Source of the DNA: Methanobacteriota archaeon
GTDB lineage: Archaea; Thermoplasmatota; Poseidoniia; Poseidoniales; Poseidoniaceae
Assembly: GCA_002702945.1 (NCBI GenBank)
Contig: PADF01000047.1
Location: forward strand, 14,136-30,130
Direction of reading: 5' to 3'
Length of the DNA stretch: 15,995 nt
The translations under genes and the position numbers were made by a program. Below the pieces are notes generated by a model that was given only the letters and a program-made list of their open reading frames with translations, was not told the DNA's origin and ran no database searches. Below are positions 1 through 7,920 of this stretch, piece after piece; the first letter of the stretch is position 1, and the number at the start of each line of letters is the position of its first letter.

Positions 1-195
1 CCAAAAAATCTCCGAGAAGCAATGCAAAGTTTGCTAGAATCTAGTGATGAGCCTGAAACTAGGCTTGCTTGGATGGAACATATCTCTGATCGTGCCAAGT
101 GCCCTGTTTGCGGAAATAAAGTTGGCGTAATTGAAAGATTTGATGGCCCACACATGCAATGTTCATCAGAACCAGAGCATTTCAGTTGGCCTTGA
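1..195 (+). CDS. C-terminal fragment of an unidentified protein with a Cys-rich, zinc-ribbon-like tail
   Basis: The frame is open from the first base of the window and ends at TGA 193-195, leaving 64 residues of a gene that begins upstream. The visible part has a helical, acidic stretch (about residues 1-30) followed by a compact Cys-rich end: CPVCG with C34 and C37, then C54, with H51 and H60 nearby. This could form a small zinc site of the CxxC...C/H type, but a fourth ligand is not certain. I do not recognise the family. The hydrophilic sequence and metal-binding tail suggest a cytosolic, possibly nucleic-acid-binding protein, which is only a guess. It is short and incomplete, but it is credible as coding because the motif is intact and the stop sits just before a non-coding hairpin. 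Confidence 0.6.
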   Translation, partial: PKNLREAMQSLLESSDEPETRLAWMEHISDRAKCPVCGNKVGVIERFDGPHMQCSSEPEHFSWP

Positions 196-206
196 ATCAG
201 GAAAAT

Positions 207-236
207 CTTCCCAAGCCCCTAAAGGGGCTGGGGAAG
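207..236. repeat. GC-rich inverted repeat (hairpin) between the first gene and the protease gene
   Basis: The arms 207-219 and 224-236 are complementary over 13 positions with a single mismatch (A213 opposite G230), around a 4-base loop, TAAA. The hairpin begins 11 bases after the upstream stop codon. No T tract follows on the plus strand, so it is not a typical intrinsic terminator. On the minus strand a short ATTTT follows the stem. It could be an mRNA 3'-end stabiliser, a processing site or a dispersed palindrome. Confidence 0.55.
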
Positions 237-257
237 GAACGGGTAAAGGATACTCTC

Positions 258-268
258 AAAGCATATAC
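258..268 (+). promoter_or_regulatory. Candidate archaeal BRE/TATA promoter of the S8 protease gene
   Basis: The sequence AAAGCATATAC lies about 30 bases upstream of the ATG at 295. An archaeal TATA box here would place transcription start within a few bases of the start codon, giving an almost leaderless mRNA. The bases just before the ATG (GGGAAGGGT) are purine-rich but are not a good Shine-Dalgarno match. This is position and composition evidence only. Confidence 0.35.
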
Positions 269-294
269 CGTGCTCCACTAACACAGGGAAGGGT

Positions 295-3200
295 ATGTCG
301 CTAAGAAATCAAAGTGGTAAAATGCAGCGTACGGCTCTATTTATTGTTCTACTATTCTTCTTTTCAAGCATGTCTGCATTTAGTGTGAATGCAACTAGTG
401 ATGATTTACCAGAATATGAAGAAATGACTCACACTGAACCTATTTTGATAGATGGTTTGCCTCCTTTGATGTGTGGAGATGATTTGTGTGAACGGCCAAT
501 TCGAATCAACCTTAGAACCACACAACCTGCTTCCGAAGCGAATGAATGGTGGTTATCTTATGGTCCTGATCTAGATTGGAACGGGATGGATGATAGATTA
601 CAACGAGTTTTGGCAGGCCAAGAATCAATTTCTCCAACAGCAATTATTGGAGAAGATGGTCGCAAAACTGTTGCCATAATCGTTGATTATGCATGGCATC
701 CAACAGAATTCGAGGCAAATCAACTCAAAGAAATCCTGGAGCAACACTCTTGGGTCGGCGAAGAAGAAGGGGCTTGGTTTCAAATAATGGATAGCATTGA
801 TTCGATTGTCCTCGATAAAGTTCCAGTTAGTGCATTGATAGATATTTACCATCTTGAAGGTGTAGTTGTTATTGAAATGCAAAATGTGATGGTTCCGTTT
901 AATGATGTAGCATCAAAAGCAACTCGATCTCTACCTTCTGATGTTTATTCCGCATCAGCCTATGAGAGAGATTACACTGGCGATGGAGTTGTTATAGCAA
1001 TTCTAGATACTGGAGTAGATAACGAGCATCGCTCACTGAATGATTTTGATGATATCGATGATGACCCTGATGTCGATAATCCAACTTCGTATGACGATCA
1101 CAAGTGGGTAGGTGGTTATGATGCTACTTCTACCGCATCTAATCCTGATGGTACCCAAGATCCAGATGATGGTCAAGGACATGGGACTCACGTTGCGGGA
1201 TCAGCCCTTGGTACAGGTGATGCATCTAGAGTTCACATGGGTACAGCCCCAGGCGCCTATCTTGTAGACATCAAGGTTCTAACCGATGTAGGAGGGACCA
1301 ATTCTGAATATTCTCTTAACGGAATACAGTGGATGATAAATAATGCAAACAAAGATTGGGGCCACAATTCTTCAGCCGAAGGAATTCAAATTGGTTCGAT
1401 GTCATTTGGCTCAGTATCTTCTCCATTAAATCCAGATGATGAAGGTGATAACGGAACAGGCGGAGAGGCAAGACTTGTCAATAATGCTACTCTTACTCAA
1501 AACATCGTATGTGTAATCGCTATGGGTAATGATGGTTCCAAGAGAGTACCTTCTCCTGCTAGTGCTGATTATGGTTTGTCGGTTGGGTCAGTTAGTGATT
1601 TTGGCACGATAAACAGGACCGACGATGGTATTTCTAGTTTCACTAATTACGGACCTCGTCTAAGTGATAATGATGATGATGACTGGGACGAATTAAAGCC
1701 AGATATTACCTCTTTTGGTTCTAATATCATATCCGCATCTGCAGCAACAGGTAGCTCGTTTCCAGGTGCGCCAAGACCAGAAGCTGATACTGGATATGAG
1801 GAAAAATCAGGTACAAGTATGGCAACTCCAATAGCTTCAGGTGTGGTAGCAACTGTAATTGAAGCAAATCCTTCCTTAGAGGCATTGGAGATTAGAGATA
1901 TAATTAGAAACTCATCAGAAATTCAACAAGATAAAGCATCACAAACTGATGTATCCGATAGATGGAATGACAAATGGGGCTTCGGACTTATTGATGCCTC
2001 TTGTGCTATTGATTTGGCATTAAATAAACCGTGTACTCCGCTTGATGGTGGAGATATTGTCATCCCACCTCCAAGTAATGGATCTGGAGACCACGTTGAT
2101 ATTTCTCAACCAACTAATGGATCATGGTGGCTCGAAGGAAATAGAGTTACTATATCTGGAACCACAGATATTCCAGAGGGTGTTGAATACGACCAAATTC
2201 AGGTGACAATTGTTCAACGCCTAGACTCGACTAATACAAGAGAACTAAAACCATGGACAATCGCAGGAGGTGACCTTGAAAATTGGTTCCTTGATGTCAC
2301 AATCAAATCCGATTGGATAGACATAGAGGAGGACTATGTTTTGGTAAGTGTTAGAGCATTTGATACTGAAACCGAAGAAGAGTCTGCGATAGATTTCCGT
2401 AGAGTATATCTTGCAAGAATGGGGATTACATTAGCCAGTCCAACCGTAGGTTCTGATATACAAGGAATAGTCGACTTTTCTGGAACTGTGGAAGGGGTGG
2501 AGCATGACTACATCGAGTTCAAAGTTGATAGTGGAGACTGGCAGTTCGGTGTTGACCTTCCAGAAATGGATGTTGGAAATCAAGACTGGACATTTTCTTG
2601 GGACTCTAGGGATGTGCCGGATGGGTCGACCAAAATTAGTTTTAGAATGGTAAATGAAAGTGATGTCAAAACAGATGATGTTAGAAGAACATTCAACATC
2701 GACAATCAACCTGCTGCCCCTGATTTTATATTCGTCGGAGTTGTAGAAATTAAGGATGAAGTCGGTCTTCCAATGCAATCTGCAGTGGCTGGAACTGTTT
2801 TAACAATTCAATTCGCTATTGCTAATGTAGGAGATTTAGACGTCAATGAAGTATTTGTAAAATTACAAGCACCGGGCGAAAGTTCTGAAATTTATCCTTC
2901 TGAATATACTATAGATACTTTGAATGAAGGTGATAGCCAATCTTTGACACTTTATTGGTGGGCTACTGAAGTAGGAAATCATGAGGTATTGATTACAATA
3001 GATCCCTCGAATATCCATTCAGATGTAAATACCGATGATAATTCTTATTCATTTAATTTTGAAGTTACAGAAAGACCGGTCGAACCAACGCTAAGGTTTA
3101 TGCCTGGCTCAGTAAGAACTCTTCCACTAATTCCAGCGCCTGATAGTCCTTTCAATGTTGTAGTCCGAATCGATAACTTAGGGCAGACAGATGCTACTAA

Positions 3201-5268
3201 TTTAATGATGAAATTATACATGAAAGCAGAAATTGATTCCGTTGAAGGTGGAACTGGATGGCAAGAAGTTGGACAAGAGATGATTCTTCAAATCGATGGT
3301 TCAGTTTCTAGTTCAGGATATGAAGAAGTATCATTTCCGATAAATGCATCAAGTTCTAAATTAGGATTAAATGAGTTTAGGGCTGTTTTACAAGGCGATG
3401 GTGTTGAAACAGAATTTAATGAAAAGAGATTCAATGTTGTTGTTGATAATGTCAATTTGGGTTCGCCAGTAAGACTAAATTTGGTTTCTAGCGAATCGGT
3501 TTTAGATTTTGTTGGTATTGGTGATGGAGGATTATTATTCACTACCATCGATGGTGAACTTCGTGTTAGAACAATTACAGAATCTTTATCGATGCCGGGC
3601 GAAGTTAAATTAGCGGATTCTTGGGCTGGCGAGTTAGCAGTTTTGAAAGGAAAGGATGGGTTAGTATATGCTGCTTGGACTGAGAATAAACTCAGTCAAG
3701 ATGGCTACTTTATGACGGATATTTCTTTCACTTCTATAACAAGCTCGGCGGAGACTACTTCGATTCAAAGCCATATGACTCCTCTGAAGTTATCTGAAGG
3801 GAAATATTGGGGACTTGCTCTAACTGAAAATGATGAAAGAATGGTCCTTGGAGGATATCACAGAGATATAGCAACTGGTGGCTCTTGGCAAGACATTACT
3901 TCGATTTTCGTTTTAATTTCAGACTCACCTCAAGTCGAAAGCTCATGGAGTTATAGTCAAATTTTGAATGGAATTGACATTCGGCCTTCACAGGGAGACT
4001 CTCTAGCAATTGCTCTTGGTCAAGAAAATTTACACGTATTGTATCAAGAGATACGTGATGACGTATCTGGTTTAGATAGAGTTGGACTAATGTATGCTCA
4101 CGGTAAAGAATGGAGATCTTCTTGGTCTTTCCAGTACTCTGTTGGCGACTATGCAAGTAGTGCTGAATTGGTTGTAATTGAAGATGGAGATAAGGATGTA
4201 CTAATTGCATCATGGATCGAAGGTAGCGGTGCATCCTCTGAAGTTGCCTACATTGTAACAGATAATTCATGGTCAGGAGAGACATCATTTATTGATGCTC
4301 AAGGAGTTAGTAATGTCATATTGAGTTCAGATGGAGAAATTGTTCAGGTTCTATACGATGAAATCAATGTATACGGGCCAATGACTCATTATGGTATTGT
4401 TTATGATTCATCAAATGGTATGGAATTCGCTTTATCCAATATGATCTGTGAAGGTTTCATTCTAGGATTCGCTGGAATGGATATGGATGGAATTATGGTA
4501 GTTTCCTCGAGTAGCGGAGTTATGTCTCTAAGGAGTATAGTATCATTAGAAGCGGAAGAAGTTGAAGAATCTTCTAAAACATTCCTTGATACTTTGTTAG
4601 AACCACTACCAGGCGATAGACAAACTAAACAAATGATTTTATTTTCCTCATTGATTGTAATGACAATTCTTTTCGTTGTGTTAGTTGTTTCAGTTCGTTC
4701 ATTAAGGCGTAAGAAAGAACAAGAATTTGTTGTTCAAAGTCGAGTAGAAGAAGATGATGGAATCGAAATAATGGTTGATATCGAAGAAGATGATGCTGAT
4801 TTAGCTATCAATTTAGATTCAGAAGAGTTGGTAGTTCAATCATCGGTTGAAACCAAATCAGAAGAAGAATTAACGGTTGAAGAAAATGACATTTCACTTG
4901 CTGAGGCATTGGAGAATAAGGCCGAATCCGGTCAAGGAAATAGTCGACTTGAAAGGAGAATGAAGCGAAAGCAGCAAAGAGAAATTGCTGAAATTACTGA
5001 GAAGTTGATTTCTAATCCTCCTCCAATTTTACCTCCAATGCAAGAACTTCCTCCTTTAGATGGCGAAATCGAATTACCACCACTTCCAGCACTACCTCCA
5101 ATTGGTGATGGCGGACTTCCACCTCTAGGTGGGTTACCACCTCTCACAGGAATGCCAACTCCGCAACGAGAAGTGAGTTGTTCAGAATGTTCTGCTAAAT
5201 TCACAGTTAAGGATATGATGCTAAGAAAGGTGAAGTGCCCTATTTGTTCTTCAGTAGTTGATCTGTAG
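295..5268 (+). CDS. Membrane-anchored subtilisin-family (S8) serine protease with CARDB domains, propeller-like region and cytosolic zinc finger
   Basis: Predicted cell-surface serine endopeptidase of 1657 residues. A signal peptide (hydrophobic core 14-31, likely cleavage after A33) is followed by an I9-like propeptide region (about 100-200). The S8 catalytic domain (about 215-580) has all key residues: D238 (DTGVD), H296 (HGTHVAG), oxyanion N412 (AMGNDG) and S508 (GTSMATP). Then come two Ig-like sandwiches (about 600-805), two CARDB-type domains (about 809-1060) and a beta-rich region (about 1065-1430) with repeated blade-like segments resembling a sialidase-type propeller. One transmembrane helix (M1447-V1470) is followed by Arg/Lys. 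The inferred cytosolic tail is acidic (about 1475-1550), then basic and helical (about 1550-1573), then rich in LPPL repeats, and ends in an MJ0042-like zinc finger (C1629, C1632, C1648, C1651). The ATG at 295 gives a 13-residue n-region. M10 is an alternative start that keeps the signal peptide. The substrate is unknown; degradation of peptides or processing of surface proteins is likely. glmS follows after 8 bp. Confidence 0.93.
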   Translation: MSLRNQSGKMQRTALFIVLLFFFSSMSAFSVNATSDDLPEYEEMTHTEPILIDGLPPLMCGDDLCERPIRINLRTTQPASEANEWWLSYGPDLDWNGMDDRLQRVLAGQESISPTAIIGEDGRKTVAIIVDYAWHPTEFEANQLKEILEQHSWVGEEEGAWFQIMDSIDSIVLDKVPVSALIDIYHLEGVVVIEMQNVMVPFNDVASKATRSLPSDVYSASAYERDYTGDGVVIAILDTGVDNEHRSLNDFDDIDDDPDVDNPTSYDDHKWVGGYDATSTASNPDGTQDPDDGQGHGTHVAGSALGTGDASRVHMGTAPGAYLVDIKVLTDVGGTNSEYSLNGIQWMINNANKDWGHNSSAEGIQIGSMSFGSVSSPLNPDDEGDNGTGGEARLVNNATLTQNIVCVIAMGNDGSKRVPSPASADYGLSVGSVSDFGTINRTDDGISSFTNYGPRLSDNDDDDWDELKPDITSFGSNIISASAATGSSFPGAPRPEADTGYEEKSGTSMATPIASGVVATVIEANPSLEALEIRDIIRNSSEIQQDKASQTDVSDRWNDKWGFGLIDASCAIDLALNKPCTPLDGGDIVIPPPSNGSGDHVDISQPTNGSWWLEGNRVTISGTTDIPEGVEYDQIQVTIVQRLDSTNTRELKPWTIAGGDLENWFLDVTIKSDWIDIEEDYVLVSVRAFDTETEEESAIDFRRVYLARMGITLASPTVGSDIQGIVDFSGTVEGVEHDYIEFKVDSGDWQFGVDLPEMDVGNQDWTFSWDSRDVPDGSTKISFRMVNESDVKTDDVRRTFNIDNQPAAPDFIFVGVVEIKDEVGLPMQSAVAGTVLTIQFAIANVGDLDVNEVFVKLQAPGESSEIYPSEYTIDTLNEGDSQSLTLYWWATEVGNHEVLITIDPSNIHSDVNTDDNSYSFNFEVTERPVEPTLRFMPGSVRTLPLIPAPDSPFNVVVRIDNLGQTDATNLMMKLYMKAEIDSVEGGTGWQEVGQEMILQIDGSVSSSGYEEVSFPINASSSKLGLNEFRAVLQGDGVETEFNEKRFNVVVDNVNLGSPVRLNLVSSESVLDFVGIGDGGLLFTTIDGELRVRTITESLSMPGEVKLADSWAGELAVLKGKDGLVYAAWTENKLSQDGYFMTDISFTSITSSAETTSIQSHMTPLKLSEGKYWGLALTENDERMVLGGYHRDIATGGSWQDITSIFVLISDSPQVESSWSYSQILNGIDIRPSQGDSLAIALGQENLHVLYQEIRDDVSGLDRVGLMYAHGKEWRSSWSFQYSVGDYASSAELVVIEDGDKDVLIASWIEGSGASSEVAYIVTDNSWSGETSFIDAQGVSNVILSSDGEIVQVLYDEINVYGPMTHYGIVYDSSNGMEFALSNMICEGFILGFAGMDMDGIMVVSSSSGVMSLRSIVSLEAEEVEESSKTFLDTLLEPLPGDRQTKQMILFSSLIVMTILFVVLVVSVRSLRRKKEQEFVVQSRVEEDDGIEIMVDIEEDDADLAINLDSEELVVQSSVETKSEEELTVEENDISLAEALENKAESGQGNSRLERRMKRKQQREIAEITEKLISNPPPILPPMQELPPLDGEIELPPLPALPPIGDGGLPPLGGLPPLTGMPTPQREVSCSECSAKFTVKDMMLRKVKCPICSSVVDL

Positions 5269-5276
5269 GTAATAAT

Positions 5277-7097
5277 ATGTGTGGAATTTTCGCTTATATG
5301 GGCAAAAAGATGGCAATGCCGATATTGGTTGAAGGTTTGAGAAGATTGGAGTATAGAGGATATGATTCCGCCGGAATTGCAGTAAAAAATGATTCATTTA
5401 CTGTATTAAAAAAGGTAGGAAAGGTTGCAGAATTACAATCAATATTGCCTGCTAAACTGGAGGGAAGCGTAGGTATTGCTCATACTAGATGGGCGACTCA
5501 TGGTGGAGTTTCAGATGAAAATGCCCACCCACATGCTTCAGTTTCTGGAGACGTAATAATTGTACATAATGGAATTATAGAAAATTCTAGAACACTGAGA
5601 AAATTATTGGAGCGAAAAGGAATTCAACTTAGCAGCGAAACCGATTCAGAAACAATCGCTCACATTCTTGATTATGAATTGAAGAGGGACAATAATCCTA
5701 CAGAAGCCATGCATAGAACGCTATCCAAATTACATGGTACATGGGGTATTTGTGCGCTTTTCTTAAATCATGATATAATGGTCTGTGCTAGAAATGGTTC
5801 TCCATTGATTATTGGTAAGGGGGAAGAAGAAATGTTCATCTCTAGTGATCCCCATGCACTTACTACACATACCCAAAGTGTTGTATTTTTGGAAGATGGT
5901 GATATAGCGACAATTACCAGTAATTCAATTTCAATGAGCTCTACTTCCGGAGGTAACAGAGAAGCAAATATTACTGTTTTAGAAGATGAGTGGGGCGAAG
6001 CAGAATTGGGCGACTTCCCTCACTTTATGCTTAAAGAAATTTTTGAGCAACCCGATGCTCTTAGGCATTGCATAAATGGTAGATTAGATAGGGTAAGAGG
6101 AAATGGAAGATTGGGTGGTTTGAAATTATCGCCATTAGAACTTTCTAAACTTCCACATGTTAGATTGTTAGGTTGCGGAACAGCAATGCATGCAGCAGAA
6201 ATCGGACAAATTTTGATTGAATCTTTAGCTAGAGTTCCTGCAGTAGCTCATATTTCAAGTGAATTCAGAACTAATGATCCTGTTATTGACCCATTAGCTC
6301 TTCACTTTGCAGTTTCTCAATCAGGAGAGACTGCAGATACTCTTTCTGCTGTAAAAGAAATCCAACTAAAAGGTGGCCAAGTCCATGGAATTGTCAATGT
6401 AGTTGGTTCAACCATTGCTAGGCAATGTGGGCAAGGAGTGTATATTCATTCAGGCCCAGAACAAGCAGTTGCTTCGACTAAAGCCTTCTCAAATATGGTT
6501 GCTGCATTATCCATGTTTGCTTTACAAGTAGGACGTTCTAGGTCTATTAGTAAAGAAAGGGGTCAAAATTTAATCCAAAGTTTGCAACAAATACCTCATT
6601 TAATCGAAGAATATCTTGAAAATCAGGGGCCAATTATGGAAGCTGTAAATGCTGTTAAGGATGCGAAAAGTGTCTTATTTTTGGGTCGAGGACTTTCTGC
6701 CCCTGTAGCTAAAGAAGGCGCATTGAAACTAATGGAAGTTGCTTACATTCCATGTTTGGCATATCCTGCTGGAGAAATGAAGCATGGCCCTATTGCTCTT
6801 TTGGAAGAAGGTAGTCCTGTAATTTTCATAGCACCAAATGACCACGTCAAGCAAAAAACTGTTTCAGCAATTCATGAGTGTAGGGCGAGAGGTGCTAAGA
6901 TAATTTTAATTCATGAAAAGGGTGATAATATTGCTGAAGAAGGGGATATAAATATTGAAATCCCAAAAGTTCATTCTGATTTATCTCCTATACTTACAGT
7001 AGTTCCTTTACAATTAATTGCATATCATGCCGCATTGGAGTTAGGTTGTGATGTAGATAGGCCTAGAAACCTAGCAAAGTCAGTCACAGTAGAGTGA
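5277..7097 (+). CDS. glmS: Glutamine--fructose-6-phosphate aminotransferase (isomerizing)
   Basis: Cytosolic enzyme making glucosamine-6-phosphate from fructose-6-phosphate and glutamine, the first step towards UDP-GlcNAc. At 606 residues it is the normal family length. The N-terminal class II glutaminase domain begins MCGIFAY, so Cys2 becomes the N-terminal nucleophile after Met removal. R71-W72-T74-H75, N98-G99 and D123 occupy the usual glutamine-binding and oxyanion positions. Two SIS sugar-isomerase domains follow: GCGTAMHAAE and SQSGETADT in the first, GRGLSAPVAKEGALK in the second. E487 and H503 (KHGP) match the catalytic Glu and His of the E. coli enzyme, and the C-terminal LAKSVTVE contains the catalytic Lys (K601). 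The ATG is fixed by the need for Cys2. It lies 8 bp after the protease stop with only a weak AGGT upstream, so cotranscription is plausible. Its product could feed glycosylation of the window's sequon-rich surface proteins (inference). Confidence 0.97.
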   Translation: MCGIFAYMGKKMAMPILVEGLRRLEYRGYDSAGIAVKNDSFTVLKKVGKVAELQSILPAKLEGSVGIAHTRWATHGGVSDENAHPHASVSGDVIIVHNGIIENSRTLRKLLERKGIQLSSETDSETIAHILDYELKRDNNPTEAMHRTLSKLHGTWGICALFLNHDIMVCARNGSPLIIGKGEEEMFISSDPHALTTHTQSVVFLEDGDIATITSNSISMSSTSGGNREANITVLEDEWGEAELGDFPHFMLKEIFEQPDALRHCINGRLDRVRGNGRLGGLKLSPLELSKLPHVRLLGCGTAMHAAEIGQILIESLARVPAVAHISSEFRTNDPVIDPLALHFAVSQSGETADTLSAVKEIQLKGGQVHGIVNVVGSTIARQCGQGVYIHSGPEQAVASTKAFSNMVAALSMFALQVGRSRSISKERGQNLIQSLQQIPHLIEEYLENQGPIMEAVNAVKDAKSVLFLGRGLSAPVAKEGALKLMEVAYIPCLAYPAGEMKHGPIALLEEGSPVIFIAPNDHVKQKTVSAIHECRARGAKIILIHEKGDNIAEEGDINIEIPKVHSDLSPILTVVPLQLIAYHAALELGCDVDRPRNLAKSVTVE

Positions 7098-7817
7098 TTA
7101 CAGAGTTGTAAAACGCTGTTCTTCAGGTTTCCAAGTAAACGGCTTGTAGCCGAGCATATGATTGGTATGACGCATTTTTATGATACTAAGTTTTCTTTTG
7201 ACTTCGTCACCATTTCTATCCATGACTAGATGAACAACTCCATCGGAGAGATAATCTTCAATACCGTATTCACCAAATTGCTTGTGATCTTCACCAGTCA
7301 TCTCACAGATGAAGAAAGAGGTAAGTTCCAGTCTTCTTACTGCTTCGAATAATCTGAATATTTCATCACGAGGGTTTTCCATCTTTGTTAGGGTGAAAAA
7401 TGCGCCCAATGAATCAAAAACTAATAGTTCAAAACCAATCGATTGACGATATGATGTTAATTGTTTAATCAGTTGTCCCATCCAATCGACTCTGTTGCTC
7501 ATCCCTTGTTCATCGAGTTGAACTCTTAAATCTACTAAATCAATAATTGCGATTCGATTTCTAACTCTAGGATCATCAACATTCATCCCCATGTTACTCA
7601 TGTGTGCACGAAGAGAATCTTTGCCTTGTTCAAGAGTAACGTAAATTCCACTTGTTTCGCCATAAAGTACAGCGTTGTATAACATTGAGAATGTTAGACT
7701 TGATTTCATAGCACCAGAAGCACCAGCAACCAGACATATATGTCCTTGAGGAATTCCACCTTGCATATTTTCGTCTAAGCCTTCAATGTGGGTAGGTATT
7801 CTTTGGATGCCGCTCAT
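7098..7817 (-). CDS. KaiC/RAD55-like RecA-superfamily ATPase with atypical Walker A
   Basis: Single-domain RecA-fold ATPase of 239 residues, related to the archaeal KaiC-like/RAD55 group, whose members are mostly regulators of unknown partner. The N-terminus RIPTHIEGLDENMQGGIPQG is the usual KaiC-domain opening. Walker A reads GASGAMKSS (32-40), with M37 where the family normally has Gly but K38 and S39 retained. Strand 2 ends YVTLEQ, with E63 in the position of the catalytic Glu. Walker B is LLVFDS (D135). There is no second domain, zinc ribbon or membrane helix. The frame stays open upstream to 8069, but that extension is antisense to maf and does not resemble the family, so I chose the ATG at 7817, preceded by GGTGG a few bases upstream. 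The stop abuts the glmS stop with no gap, tail to tail. Signalling or transcription control is a possible role, but nothing here identifies the pathway. Confidence 0.85.
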   Translation of the reverse strand: MSGIQRIPTHIEGLDENMQGGIPQGHICLVAGASGAMKSSLTFSMLYNAVLYGETSGIYVTLEQGKDSLRAHMSNMGMNVDDPRVRNRIAIIDLVDLRVQLDEQGMSNRVDWMGQLIKQLTSYRQSIGFELLVFDSLGAFFTLTKMENPRDEIFRLFEAVRRLELTSFFICEMTGEDHKQFGEYGIEDYLSDGVVHLVMDRNGDEVKRKLSIIKMRHTNHMLGYKPFTWKPEEQRFTTL

Positions 7818-7850
7818 GCTGCCACCAAACTTCCCAAAACTATCTATCAC

Positions 7851-7860
7851 TTGAATATGT
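7851..7860 (-). promoter_or_regulatory. Candidate TATA box for the KaiC-like ATPase gene
   Basis: On the minus strand ACATATTCAA lies about 39 bases before the ATG at 7817. Transcription start would then be near 7829, giving a leader of about 12 bases that contains GGTGG. It shares a roughly 100-bp divergent region (7818-7920) with the maf promoter. The evidence is position and composition only. Confidence 0.25.
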
Positions 7861-7892
7861 CTCAATTTTTGACAGTACAATTTTGCCAAAAG

Positions 7893-7902
7893 AAACATAA
7901 TG
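7893..7902 (+). promoter_or_regulatory. Candidate TATA-like element for the maf gene
   Basis: AAACATAATG is centred about 24 bases before the ATG at 7921, as expected for a leaderless transcript starting there. If translation instead began at the in-frame ATG 7900, an alternative AT-rich element at about 7874-7884 (TACAATTTT) would serve. The two options cannot be separated from sequence alone. Confidence 0.25.
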
Positions 7903-7920
7903 ACTACTCTATGGCCAAAC

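Noticed and set aside
4932..5204. Minus-strand Gly/Ser-rich frame opposite the protease tail
   Set aside because: It is the complement of the Pro-rich LPPL segment and has no independent coding evidence.
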